Part shown: positions 54,298-63,616 of the stretch, in pieces
Numbering within the stretch: the stretch's first letter is position 1
Layout: every line of letters starts with the position of its first letter
From: JAYFQE01 sp034927345
Lineage (GTDB): Bacteria; Bacillota; Clostridia; Saccharofermentanales; UBA5734
Direction: 5' to 3'
Length of the DNA stretch: 64,000 nucleotides
Assembly: GCA_034927345.1 (NCBI GenBank)
Contig: JAYFQE010000020.1
Coordinates: 1 to 64,000, forward strand
Translations under genes and position numbers: made by a program
The notes under the pieces: model-generated
The model's database searches: none
The model's input: only the letters and a program-made list of their open reading frames with translations
Told to the model about the DNA's origin: nothing

Positions 54298-54326
54298 TTG
54301 TCAGACTGTAGGAAAGAAACTAGAAT
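54298..54326 (+). promoter_or_regulatory. Promoter of nanE and the SecA paralogue
   Basis: TTGTCA (54298-54303), 17 bases and TAGAAT (54321-54326) form a good promoter. Transcription would begin near 54333, about 55 bases before nanE. Confidence 0.65.
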
Positions 54327-54388
54327 AAGATGGAATGATCGGCCGGCGGCGTTTATCTGAGTTGTCCGACCTGAAAAGAGGTACGACG

Positions 54389-55072
54389 ATGGATAATTCA
54401 ATATTGATTCAATTAAAAGGCAAGTTGATTGTTTCTTGCCAGGCGTTGATTCATGAACCGCTGCATGGCTCGGAAATTATGGCGCGTATGGCGCTGGCAG
54501 CGACTCTGGGCGGGGCGTCGGGTATTCGCGCCAACAGTCCGGAGGATATTATTGCTATTAAAAAGATCATTCGTCTGCCGGTGATCGGCATTCATAAGGT
54601 CAATTATCCGGACAGTCCGGTCATGATTACGCCGACGATGCGGGAAATCGATGATTTAGCCGCGGCAAAGCCGGAGATCATCGCCCTCGACGCGACCGAC
54701 CGCCTGCGTCCGGGCGGCGTTACTTTGGACGAGCTGTATGCCGGGATCCGGCAACGATATCCGGATCAGCTGCTGATGGCCGATTGTTCGACGCTGGCCG
54801 AGGGTATTCATGCGGCCGAATTGGGTTTTGACTGTGTCGCGACAACCCTCTGCGGCTATACCGAATATACGCAGGGCGCCGTTCTGCCTTGCTTGTCGCT
54901 GGTTCATGATTTAGCTGCCCGGCTGTCGATACCGGTTATTGCCGAGGGCGGCATCTGGTCTCCCGACGAATTGCGCGCCGCCATGGAGCAGGGCGCATAT
55001 GCCGGCGTCGTCGGCACGGCGATAACGCGGCCTCTGGAGATTACCCGCCGTTTTGCCGATGTCCTTGAGTAA
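54389..55072 (+). CDS. nanE: N-acylglucosamine-6-phosphate 2-epimerase
   Basis: A 227-residue TIM-barrel enzyme that converts ManNAc-6-phosphate to GlcNAc-6-phosphate in sialic acid and ManNAc use. Family motifs include GKLIVSCQALIHEPLHGSEI, GASGIRANSPEDI, PVIGIHKVNYPDSPV, LMADCSTLAEGIHA and IAEGGIWSPDEL. The ATG at 54389 has AGAGG seven bases upstream; an earlier in-frame ATG at 54335 has no good site. No sialate lyase, kinase or deacetylase is adjacent. The next gene, a SecA paralogue, starts 33 bases on and is probably co-transcribed. Confidence 0.92.
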   Translation: MDNSILIQLKGKLIVSCQALIHEPLHGSEIMARMALAATLGGASGIRANSPEDIIAIKKIIRLPVIGIHKVNYPDSPVMITPTMREIDDLAAAKPEIIALDATDRLRPGGVTLDELYAGIRQRYPDQLLMADCSTLAEGIHAAELGFDCVATTLCGYTEYTQGAVLPCLSLVHDLAARLSIPVIAEGGIWSPDELRAAMEQGAYAGVVGTAITRPLEITRRFADVLE

Positions 55073-55105
55073 AGAGTATATCCGGACAGGTATGAGGATA
55101 TTGTT

Positions 55106-57484
55106 TTGCAGCGTTATGTGGAATCAAATCTAAAACCTTACCGCCGCCGGCTGGAGCAAATTCTCCGGCTGGATTATGCCGGAGAATCTTCGCCGGCTGT
55201 CGGCCGCCGCGCCGCCGATCTGCGGCGGATTATCGACGCCGCCGGGGCCCGGGCGGATCACCGCCTGTTGCTCGATATTCTGCCGGAAGCTTTTGCTTTG
55301 GTCTGTGCAGTCGTCAAACAGGAATTCGGCTGGCATGTTTTTGACAGTCAGCTGCTTGCGGCGCTGGCCATGATGGAAGGCCGGATTGTTGAGCTGGATA
55401 CCGGGGAAGGCAAGACTCTGGCCGCTGTCTTTGTAGCCTTTCTGCAATCTTTGCGCGGCGGCGGCGTTCATGTCCTGACCTTTAACGATTATCTGGCAGG
55501 ACGCGACGCCGAATGGATGGGCCCTCTGTATCGGCGCCTCGGCGTAAACGCCGCGGCGATCCGCCAGGATATGGAACCGGCCCGGCGTAAACTGGCTTAT
55601 CAGGCCGACGTGACTTATTTAACCGCCAAAGAAGCCGGTTTTGATTATTTACGCGGCTTTTTAACGGTTCAGCCGGAAAATCTGGTTCAACGGCCGTTCA
55701 CCTTTGCCATTGTCGACGAAGCCGATTCGATTCTGATCGATGAAGCCCGCATACCGTTGGTTTTAGCCGGTGGCGAAGGCGGTCCGGGAGCGATCGATCC
55801 GGCTCTGTATCGCCTGGTTTCGGCTTTGCAGCCAGGCCGGCATTATCAGCTTGATCCGCAGAATGAGCATGTGATCCTGACGGAGCAAGGCGCCGCCTGG
55901 CTGGAACGTCAGTTGAATATTGCCAATTTATACGATGAAGTGCATCTCGGATTATTAACCCAGGTTCGCCTGGTTCTTCAGGCGCGCGCGCTTTTGCGGC
56001 GCGATGTCGATTATATCGTCCGCGAAGGCCGGATCGATCTGGTCGATGAATTTACCGGCCGGGTTATCCGGGACCGGCAGTGGCCGGACGGCCTGCATGA
56101 AGCCGTGGAAATTAAGGAAGGCCTGAGCGGCCGGTCCCGCGGCCGTATCCTCAGCCGGATCACGCTGCGTGATTTCCTGGCATTATACCCCGGCCTCTGC
56201 GGTATGACCGGAACAGCCGTTTCCGCGGCATCCGAATTGAATTTATTCTATGGATTAGGGGTGACCCGCATTCCACCCCATGTGCCTTGCCGGCGCATTG
56301 ACCGGCCGGATCAGATTTATCCGCTGCAAAGCCTTAAGGAAGAAGCGATTGTCGGAGAAATTGCCGATCGGCATGGCCGCGGTCAGCCGATTCTGGTCGG
56401 CACCGCCAGCGTCGAAGAATCAGAACGGCTGGCGGCGCTGGTCCGCGCCAGAAAGCTGCCTTGCGAAGTGCTTAACGCCCGCCAGGATGCGGCGGAAGCG
56501 GCGATCATCGCCCACGCCGGACGCACAGGAGCCATTACGCTTTCAACCAATATGGCCGGACGCGGCGTGGACATCCAGTTGGAAAATCCGGCTGACGGAG
56601 GTCTCTACGTCATCGGGACCAACCGGCATCGCAGCATCCGGATTGACCGGCAGCTGCGCGGCAGGGCCGGGCGGCAAGGCGATCCCGGCGAAAGCTGCTT
56701 TTTCCTTTCCCTGCAGGACGATCTGATCGAACGCTATCAGATCCGTGATGTTTTGCCGCGGGAATACCAGGATCTGTCAGCGTACGCCAAGCCGGGAAAT
56801 ATTGAAAAACCTCTGCAGCCGATCGAAGATGCCCGGGTCCGTTCGGCGATGGAGCATACCCAAAGAGTCGTGGAAGGCCAACTGTTCCAGCAGCGGCAAG
56901 CTTTGGCCCGCTATTCGGCTTTGGTTGAGGAACAGCGCCAGATGATTTACCGTCTGCGGCTGGATATTCTGACCGGCCGAAAAAAACTGACGGTCTGGCA
57001 GGACAGTCAGGATGATACGCTGGCAGCCCGATTAAAGGCTCTGGCCGATGAAACCTCGGAACAGGATGTCCGGCAAGCGCAGCAGCAAGCCGCCTGTTTG
57101 ATTTTAAGCCGGAATTGGGCCGATTATTTGGAAGGTGTCGACACCTTGCTGAACCATGTATCGCTCATGCGCGCCGGCCCTAATGATCCTTTTACCACAT
57201 TCAATAAGCAGATTATCGATAGCTACGCTCATTTCCTGGATACTTTTGAACAAGATCTTCTGGAGTTGCCCGGCCGGCTGACCGTGCATGACGGCCGGTT
57301 CGATCTGGAGGCTTCCGGACTGAAGAATCCGCCGTCAACCCGGACCTATCTGATCGATGACGGCAGCGACAGCCTCGACGCGACGCTCGGCGTCAGCGGC
57401 ATGGTGGCTGCAGCCGCCAATCCGGTGTTTTTTCTCCTGGTTCTGGCAGCGAAATGGAAACAGCGGCGCGAACCTACGGTATAA
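55106..57484 (+). CDS. SecA-family preprotein translocase ATPase paralogue (SecA2-like)
   Basis: A 792-residue SecA-type motor. The first nucleotide-binding fold has LDTGEGKTLAAVFVAF (about residue 98) and IVDEADSILIDEARIPLVL (about 203). The preprotein cross-linking region and VDEFTGRVIRD follow, then GMTGTA (about 367), STNMAGRGVDIQL and QLRGRAGRQGDPGESCFFLS. The C-terminal zinc-binding tail of canonical SecA is missing, and the N-terminal about 60 residues are diverged. This suggests an accessory SecA2 rather than the housekeeping gene. No secY2 or glycosylated substrate gene is nearby. The TTG start has GAGG eight bases upstream. Confidence 0.88.
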   Translation: MQRYVESNLKPYRRRLEQILRLDYAGESSPAVGRRAADLRRIIDAAGARADHRLLLDILPEAFALVCAVVKQEFGWHVFDSQLLAALAMMEGRIVELDTGEGKTLAAVFVAFLQSLRGGGVHVLTFNDYLAGRDAEWMGPLYRRLGVNAAAIRQDMEPARRKLAYQADVTYLTAKEAGFDYLRGFLTVQPENLVQRPFTFAIVDEADSILIDEARIPLVLAGGEGGPGAIDPALYRLVSALQPGRHYQLDPQNEHVILTEQGAAWLERQLNIANLYDEVHLGLLTQVRLVLQARALLRRDVDYIVREGRIDLVDEFTGRVIRDRQWPDGLHEAVEIKEGLSGRSRGRILSRITLRDFLALYPGLCGMTGTAVSAASELNLFYGLGVTRIPPHVPCRRIDRPDQIYPLQSLKEEAIVGEIADRHGRGQPILVGTASVEESERLAALVRARKLPCEVLNARQDAAEAAIIAHAGRTGAITLSTNMAGRGVDIQLENPADGGLYVIGTNRHRSIRIDRQLRGRAGRQGDPGESCFFLSLQDDLIERYQIRDVLPREYQDLSAYAKPGNIEKPLQPIEDARVRSAMEHTQRVVEGQLFQQRQALARYSALVEEQRQMIYRLRLDILTGRKKLTVWQDSQDDTLAARLKALADETSEQDVRQAQQQAACLILSRNWADYLEGVDTLLNHVSLMRAGPNDPFTTFNKQIIDSYAHFLDTFEQDLLELPGRLTVHDGRFDLEASGLKNPPSTRTYLIDDGSDSLDATLGVSGMVAAAANPVFFLLVLAAKWKQRREPTV

Positions 57485-57516
57485 TAAAACAAGGATAAAC
57501 GCGAAACGGCCGCCAA

Positions 57517-58875
57517 ATGGTGAACCGGTCGCTCGAGCGGATCGCCGGCCGGATCGGTTTGTCCGAACAAGCGGTTGTCCTTGCCAATACGGCCGGGTTT
57601 GACCGCAGCGAGCTGGTATGCCTGCCTTGGCCGGAGGATTCGGCTTTGCCGGTTTTATGCGATCCGGTTCGGAAAACCTTGCTGCCGGTCCAGCGGACCG
57701 CAGCCGGGCTGGTTTTCCTCTCGCCGGAGGTACCGGCCAAGGGCTACTGCTGTTTACCGTTCCATCCTGAAGAGCCGTCTAAACCGGACCTGGCAACACC
57801 CGTGTCATCTCTCTCGGCTGCCTCTCACCGTCTGGAAAATCGCTTTTGGCTGATCGAACTGGACGAACAAGGGAACCTCAGCCGGATCCTGGATAAAATC
57901 CAAGGCCGGGACGTGCTCCTGCCCGGCCGGAAAGGCAATGTTTTCCGGGCTTTCGAGGACAAGCCGATGGCCCATCAAAACTGGGATATCGATATTTACT
58001 ACCAGCAAAAGAGTTGGAGCCTCGATGAGGCGACTTCGATTGAAGTGGTGGAAAACGGCCCGGTCCGCGCCGGCGTTAGAATTACCCGGCCTTTCCTGGA
58101 TTCCGTTCTGATTCAGACCCTTTATCTTTACGATCAGCTGCCGCGGATCGATTTTGACACGTTTATCGACTGGAAAGAAGATGAACTGCTCCTGAAAGTT
58201 GAATTTCCGGTTGATATCCATGCTGAAACCGCGACCTACGATATCCAGTTCGGCAACCTGACCCGGCCGACTCATTGGAATACTTCATGGGATTGGGCCC
58301 GCTTCGAGGTTTGCGCCCATAAATGGGCTGATTTATCGGAAGACGGATATGGCGTCAGTTTGATGAATGACTGTAAGTACGGCCATGATATCCGTGACAG
58401 CGTCATGCGACTTACCTTGTTAAAATCAGGTCTGTCGCCCAATCCTCATGCCGACCGGGAACAACATCGTTTTGTCTATTCGTTATATCCCCATGCCGGC
58501 GGCTGGCGCCAGGCTCGCACCATGCAGCAGGCTTATTCGCTGAATATTCCGCTGTACGCCAAAATACAGGCAGCGGAAAAGACCGTTGAAAGCACGGCGC
58601 TCCCCGGTTCTTTCTCCCTTTGCCGCGTCGATGCCGACGACCATGTCATGCTGGAAACCGTCAAGCTGGCCGAAGAGGGCGGCGGCCTGATCTTCCGCTT
58701 GTTCGAATATTGCAACCGGCGCGGCGCGGTCAGGCTTACGCTGGGGTATGTTCCGAAAGCGATTGAGGAGTGCGATTTGCTGGAACGCACAGAGCGCAAG
58801 CTGCCGGTAATCGGCAATACGGTTGATTTTGATATCAAGCCCTATGAAATCAAGAGCTTCCGGATTATTTTTTAA
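57517..58875 (+). pseudogene. GH38 alpha-mannosidase remnant lacking the catalytic domain
   Basis: The 452-codon frame matches only the C-terminal beta-domains of GH38 alpha-mannosidases: LVFLSPEVPAKGYCCLPF, LDKIQGRDVLLPG, GPVRAGVRITRPF, LYDQLPRIDFDTFIDW, FGNLTRPTHWNTSWD, DCKYGHDIRDSVMRLTLL and YSLYPHAGGW. The N-terminal catalytic half (roughly 500 residues with the Asp nucleophile and zinc ligands) is absent. A TAA lies seven codons upstream of the ATG, and no Shine-Dalgarno precedes it. It begins 32 bases after the SecA-like stop, as if a deletion had joined the two. A stand-alone sugar-binding product is possible but unlikely. Confidence 0.75.
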
Positions 58876-59870
58876 TGGAAATCATGCGCCTGGTCTTCTT
58901 TTTTCAAGGTTGGCATGATCGCCGCTATTTGTTTTTCATTGAGTCCGCCTTGTTCATAAGCGCCCAATATGGCGCCGGCAGCAGGCGAAAAACAAGGCTC
59001 GGACAGTAAAAACTGATCATCCGGCAATTGGTTTTGCAGAGGTTTTCGGATCAGGTCGCCGGCCCGGAAGAGCCCTCCGGTGCATGATACGGCGACGACT
59101 TCGGCGACGCCATATGCCAGGCGGGAACGAACCGCCTTCACCATCAAAGATAATTCGCGGGCGGCGTCGGCATAAGCGCTTAATGCCGCGCTATCCCCGG
59201 CTGCCGCGGCCTGGGCCAGGATGATCTGCAAGGCCGCGATTTTTTCACGGCAGCCTTGCAGATTGTCATGATAATAGCCGATCAGGTCAAAATCCCGCCG
59301 CAACCCCAGATGACGCCGCAAAATATCATACAGAGGCCCGCGTTTCAGGCGCCCGTCCGCCTGTCTGGCAAATATCTCGCAGGCTTTGTGTCCCAGCCAA
59401 TAGCAGGATCCTTCATCGGAAAAAAATTCATTCCAGCCGCCGCAGCGCGCTGTGGCGCCGGTCGGGTCGCGTCCGCTGACGATCGAGCCGGTTCCGGCAA
59501 CCAGATGAATGCCCGGCTTGAGCGCCAGCGATCCATATAGCGCGATAATCGAGTCGTTGACGCAGCGAATGGACACACCCGGGAAAACGGCGGCCAGAAG
59601 CCGGGGGCAATGCTCGTCCCAGGATTGGTATTCGCTGATTAACGTGAGCCCGGCGCAAAGAGCGGTGATGTCAACCGGCCCGGTTCGGGCGGCTGCCTGC
59701 CGCAGAATGGAGGCCCGCCCTTCTTCCAGAACGGCCTGGACGCCATCCATGCCGATTTGCGTGAAGTCGATCCCGCCCAGCCGTTCCGCTGCCAGAAGAT
59801 GACCTTCGGCGTCTGCCAGCAAAAACTGGGTTTTGGTGCCGCCTCCGTCAATGCCGAGATATCCTTTCAT
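58872..59870 (-). CDS. BadF/BadG-type ATPase, N-acetylglucosamine kinase-like
   Basis: A 332-residue actin-fold kinase with GIDGGGTKTQFLLADAEG (phosphate 1), CVNDSIIALYGSL, VAGTGSIVSGRD (phosphate 2), GGWNEFFSDEGSCYWLG and a C-terminal adenosine motif region VSCTGGLFRAGD. The group includes eukaryote-like GlcNAc kinases; amino-sugar phosphorylation is the best guess and fits nanE nearby. It is the last gene of the minus-strand unit with the ABC exporter, 42 bases downstream, with AAGGAG before the ATG. Its 3' end overlaps the GH38 remnant by four bases. Confidence 0.82.
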   Translation of the reverse strand: MKGYLGIDGGGTKTQFLLADAEGHLLAAERLGGIDFTQIGMDGVQAVLEEGRASILRQAAARTGPVDITALCAGLTLISEYQSWDEHCPRLLAAVFPGVSIRCVNDSIIALYGSLALKPGIHLVAGTGSIVSGRDPTGATARCGGWNEFFSDEGSCYWLGHKACEIFARQADGRLKRGPLYDILRRHLGLRRDFDLIGYYHDNLQGCREKIAALQIILAQAAAAGDSAALSAYADAARELSLMVKAVRSRLAYGVAEVVAVSCTGGLFRAGDLIRKPLQNQLPDDQFLLSEPCFSPAAGAILGAYEQGGLNEKQIAAIMPTLKKEDQAHDFH

Positions 59871-59912
59871 AACCTGCTCCTTGCCATGCCTTGCTGATGA
59901 TGCGACTGTAAA

Positions 59913-61742
59913 TTACTGGCTGAGCGCTTTTGTCTGTTCGTCCATGAATTGGTTGGTATAAAGCCGCCAGTAATTGCCCTTTTTCAATAATAACTCGCGC
60001 TGGTTGCCTTCTTCGACAATCTTGCCTTTGTCGATGACCAGAATGCGGTCCGCAGAGCGGATCGTCGACAGACGGTGGGCGATGATGAAACTGGTGCGTC
60101 CGTGCAGCGCTTTGTTCATCGCTTCCTGGATCAGATGCTCGGTTTCGGTATCGACAGACGAAGTTGCTTCATCGAGAACAAACATGCCCGGATCGGCCAG
60201 AATGGCGCGGGCAAAGCTGATCAGCTGTTTTTGGCCTGTCGACAGACGATTGCCTCGTTCCCCGACTTCCGTGTCGTATCCTTTATCCATCTGCATAATA
60301 AAATCATGAGCGTTTACAATCCGGGCTGCTTTTTCAATCATCTCGTCGTTAACGTTCAAACGGCCGTATGCGATGTTTTCCCGGACCGTTCCGCTGAATA
60401 AGTGCGGTTCCTGCAGGACATAGCCAAGATTGGCGTACATCCACAAGAGCGGCCGTTCGCGGTAATCGGTGCCGTCAACGAGGATCTGGCCTTCGGTCGG
60501 TTCATAGAAACGGCAAGCCAGATTGACCATGGTTGTTTTGCCGGAGCCGGTTTCGCCGACAATGGCGATTTTCTCACCGGCCTTGACGTCGAGGTTGAAA
60601 TGTTCCAGGATGTTTTCGCCGTCCTTGTAACGGAATGTCACGTCGCGGAAACTGATCTGGCCATGGAACTCAGGCCATTGGTCGCGATTGGAATCAAGCA
60701 TCTCGCCGTACGCGTTCTCGACGGCGACGCTGTCGCGAATGTCGGATTGCATGTCGATCAGCGCCATAACCCGTTCGGCGGATGCCTGCGCATAATTCAG
60801 TTCGGTAAACACACGGGCGAATTGTTTGACCGGTTCAAAGAACTGAACGGCGTAGGAGATGAATGCGACCAGCGTACCATAGCCGATGCTGCCGGCCAGG
60901 CCGGTTTCCAGATTCAGGCCGCCGCGCCAGAGTACCAGTCCGGTCGCGACCGAACCCAGCAGCAGAACCAGCGGGGTGTAAACAGCGGAAATGGTGGCGG
61001 CGCGTACGGCAAAATCGCGCATTTCCCGGGTGGTTTCCATGAATGAATGATGCATGGAGGGTTCAATGGACAGGGATTTGATTGTTTTGGCGCCGCCGAT
61101 CCCCTCATTAAAGCCGGCGGTAATATGTGAATTGAATTTCCTGACCTTCCGGTAGTTAAACAGAATCTTCTTCTGGAAAACCAGACTGAGCACGGCCAGG
61201 ATCGGAACAGTAGCCAAAACCAGCAGAGCGAGCCGCAGGTTTAAAAAGAGCATGAAGATTGCGGTCAGCACCATCATGGCCAACGACCAGAACAAATCGA
61301 CCACATTCCAGGATAAAGTATTGCCCAGGCGGCGGCAGTCGGAAGTCAATCGCGCCAACAGCCAGCCGACCGGCGTATTATCATAATAAGACAGCGGCAT
61401 GGTTTGCAGTTTGGCAAAAGCAGCCCGACGGATATCATAAGGAATATGGCATTCCAGTTTGCCGGCGGTGGCGATCATGAATCTGACGTTAATGGCCTGA
61501 AGGGTTACAACCACCAGCGCCACCAGCCCGAATGGCAGCAAAAGATCCAGGCGCCCGGGCAGAGCGATGGAATCGATGGCAAAGCGGTTGAACAACGGCA
61601 GTACTGCGTCCATCAAACCGACGAAAACCATCTGGATGACTAAAATGATCAGGTTGCGCCGGTAGGGGCGGGTAAATTGGAATAATCGCTGCCAGACCTT
61701 GATGTCGAGCCGCTTGCTGAATTCTTTTTCTTCAAATTGCAT
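59913..61742 (-). CDS. ABC exporter half-transporter, canonical-Walker-B subunit
   Basis: A 609-residue fused membrane/ATPase half-transporter with six membrane segments and a C-terminal nucleotide domain. Walker A is IVGETGSGKTTMVNL (about 396), Walker B MFVLDEATSSVD with the catalytic Glu, and the switch His is in IIAHRLST. The signature reads LSTGQKQ instead of LSGGQ. It pairs with the gene at 61829-63616, whose signature is canonical but whose Walker B Glu is Asp. Together they match heterodimeric exporters with one degenerate ATP site. The substrate is unknown. Confidence 0.9.
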   Translation of the reverse strand: MQFEEKEFSKRLDIKVWQRLFQFTRPYRRNLIILVIQMVFVGLMDAVLPLFNRFAIDSIALPGRLDLLLPFGLVALVVVTLQAINVRFMIATAGKLECHIPYDIRRAAFAKLQTMPLSYYDNTPVGWLLARLTSDCRRLGNTLSWNVVDLFWSLAMMVLTAIFMLFLNLRLALLVLATVPILAVLSLVFQKKILFNYRKVRKFNSHITAGFNEGIGGAKTIKSLSIEPSMHHSFMETTREMRDFAVRAATISAVYTPLVLLLGSVATGLVLWRGGLNLETGLAGSIGYGTLVAFISYAVQFFEPVKQFARVFTELNYAQASAERVMALIDMQSDIRDSVAVENAYGEMLDSNRDQWPEFHGQISFRDVTFRYKDGENILEHFNLDVKAGEKIAIVGETGSGKTTMVNLACRFYEPTEGQILVDGTDYRERPLLWMYANLGYVLQEPHLFSGTVRENIAYGRLNVNDEMIEKAARIVNAHDFIMQMDKGYDTEVGERGNRLSTGQKQLISFARAILADPGMFVLDEATSSVDTETEHLIQEAMNKALHGRTSFIIAHRLSTIRSADRILVIDKGKIVEEGNQRELLLKKGNYWRLYTNQFMDEQTKALSQ

Positions 61743-61772
61743 AACAGTGATCCTTCTTCCTGTCAGGGAGCA

Positions 61773-61796
61773 GCCGGCTCCTTCAGGGGAGCCGGC
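61773..61796 (-). repeat. GC-rich stem-loop between the two exporter genes
   Basis: GCCGGCTCC and GGAGCCGGC form a perfect 9-bp stem with a six-base loop in the 86-base gap. No U-tract follows on either strand, so a processing or partial-attenuation role is more likely than full termination. Confidence 0.5.
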
Positions 61797-61828
61797 GAGT
61801 TATTATAGGCCAATCCGGTCTGATAGGA

Positions 61829-63616
61829 TCAGGCGATGGCGTCCATATTACTCTGAATTTCCCAAATCTGGCGATAATGCCCATCCTGTTGGATCAATTC
61901 GGCATGCGTTCCGCGTTGAACGATCTTGCCATGATCCAGGACCAGGATCTGGTCAGCTTCGGCCAGTGTCGTGATGCGGTGCGAGATAATCAATGTGGTG
62001 GCGCGATTCCGGCGTTCGCGTAAAGCGCGGCGGATCGAGGCGTCGGTTTCGGTATCGACGGCCGACAGCGAATCATCGAAGATCAGGATGGGCGCTTCGC
62101 GCAGAATCGTCCGGGCAATAGCAACACGCTGACGCTGCCCGCCCGAGAGCGTTACGCCGCGTTCGCCGACCATGGTGTTGTAACCATCCTCAAACTCGCC
62201 GATCGCGTCGTCTACACAGGCGATGCGGGCGGCTTCGCGGATTTCATCCGTCGTGGCGTCCGGCCTGCCGACCCGTATATTCTCTTCGATATTGCGGGAG
62301 AAAAGGAACGGTTCCTGGAGGACCATGCCGATGTTGCTGCGGATCCATTCGCGGCTGATGGAGGACAATTCGACGCCGTCGATTTGGATGGAACCTTTCT
62401 GATAGTCATATAGCCGCAGCAGAAGATGAACCAGCGAACTTTTCCCGGAGCCGGTCGCGCCGAGTATCGCTGTTGTCGTTCCGGGCTTGACCTCGAAAGA
62501 CACGCCGTCCAGAAGCGGATGATCCTCGGTGTAACCGAAGCGGACATCGTCGAATCGTAAACCGCCGTGAATGCTGAGACCGTTCTGGCCGCTGCTGTAG
62601 TCTTCTTCTTTGCTGTCCAGAATCTCCTGGATGCGGGTCAGCGAGACAAAAGCCTGTCCCATGAAGCCCATCATCTGGCCCAAACCGCGGATCGGCCAGA
62701 TCAGCATGCCGGCATAGGTTGTGAAAGCGACCATGGTGCCCAGCGTAATGGTTCCGTCGGCGATCCACCAGGTGCCGGCGACCACGACGGCGATAAACTG
62801 CAGCATGCAGAGGAAATCGGACGAAGACCAGAAATTCGACATCAATTTGACGATTTTCATGATGTTGTCCCGGTAGCAGCGATTGCTTTCGTCAAATTTT
62901 CTGATTTCAAACTGCTGGGCGGCAAAAGCCTTGACGACGCGAACCCCGGTCAGATTTTCCTGGAGATTTGCCGAAAGCACGCCTTCCGATTCATCCGTTT
63001 CCAGGAAGATCGACATCATTGATTTGAAAAACCGGATCGTCAAGATCATGATAATCGGTATCAGGACGATCGAAATTATCGTATATCGGACATTCATCGA
63101 AAGCATGATCGCCAGGACGATAATGACCTGAATAATGATCGATACGGCCTCGATTGATTGATTGGCGATGAAATTCTGCGCCGTTTCAATATCTGAAGTG
63201 CAGCGTTGGATGATATCGCCGGTCTGAGCTTTGACATGATAATCAAAAGGCTGGCGCAGAACGTGCAAATAAATCCGGTCGCGCATCCGTTTGGCCGAAT
63301 TCTCTCCGGTCAGTGAAGACAATTTGGCGCGGAGAAATTGAAACGCACCCTGCAGAAGGGTTAAAATAACCAGGATGATCAACAGGATCCACAGGTTTTG
63401 CCGGATCCAGTCTACGCCGCCGTTCCTGTTGATGATATCGACAACCTGATTTGGCAAACTGAAAGGCTGGTTGTCCAGGATGCTGTCCAGCGTTGCTTTT
63501 ATGATCATCGGAACGATGGCCGCAACGGCAACATTGCCTAAAACAGCGAATAAAGCGCCCAGATAGGTTAATCGGCTTCCTTTGAGAAACCGGAATAACA
63601 ATGATAATTTATGCAT
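61829..63616 (-). CDS. ABC exporter half-transporter, degenerate-Walker-B subunit
   Basis: A 595-residue half-transporter with an N-terminal six-segment membrane domain. In the ATPase domain, Walker A is ILGATGSGKSSLVHL (about 390), the signature is canonical LSGGQRQRVAIARTIL, Walker B is ILIFDDSLSAVDTE with Asp in place of the catalytic Glu, and the switch His is in IISHRITT. It is the first gene of the exporter pair. GGAGGAG lies five bases before the ATG at 63614-63616; the open frame to 63679 is upstream read-through. Confidence 0.9.
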   Translation of the reverse strand: MHKLSLLFRFLKGSRLTYLGALFAVLGNVAVAAIVPMIIKATLDSILDNQPFSLPNQVVDIINRNGGVDWIRQNLWILLIILVILTLLQGAFQFLRAKLSSLTGENSAKRMRDRIYLHVLRQPFDYHVKAQTGDIIQRCTSDIETAQNFIANQSIEAVSIIIQVIIVLAIMLSMNVRYTIISIVLIPIIMILTIRFFKSMMSIFLETDESEGVLSANLQENLTGVRVVKAFAAQQFEIRKFDESNRCYRDNIMKIVKLMSNFWSSSDFLCMLQFIAVVVAGTWWIADGTITLGTMVAFTTYAGMLIWPIRGLGQMMGFMGQAFVSLTRIQEILDSKEEDYSSGQNGLSIHGGLRFDDVRFGYTEDHPLLDGVSFEVKPGTTTAILGATGSGKSSLVHLLLRLYDYQKGSIQIDGVELSSISREWIRSNIGMVLQEPFLFSRNIEENIRVGRPDATTDEIREAARIACVDDAIGEFEDGYNTMVGERGVTLSGGQRQRVAIARTILREAPILIFDDSLSAVDTETDASIRRALRERRNRATTLIISHRITTLAEADQILVLDHGKIVQRGTHAELIQQDGHYRQIWEIQSNMDAIA

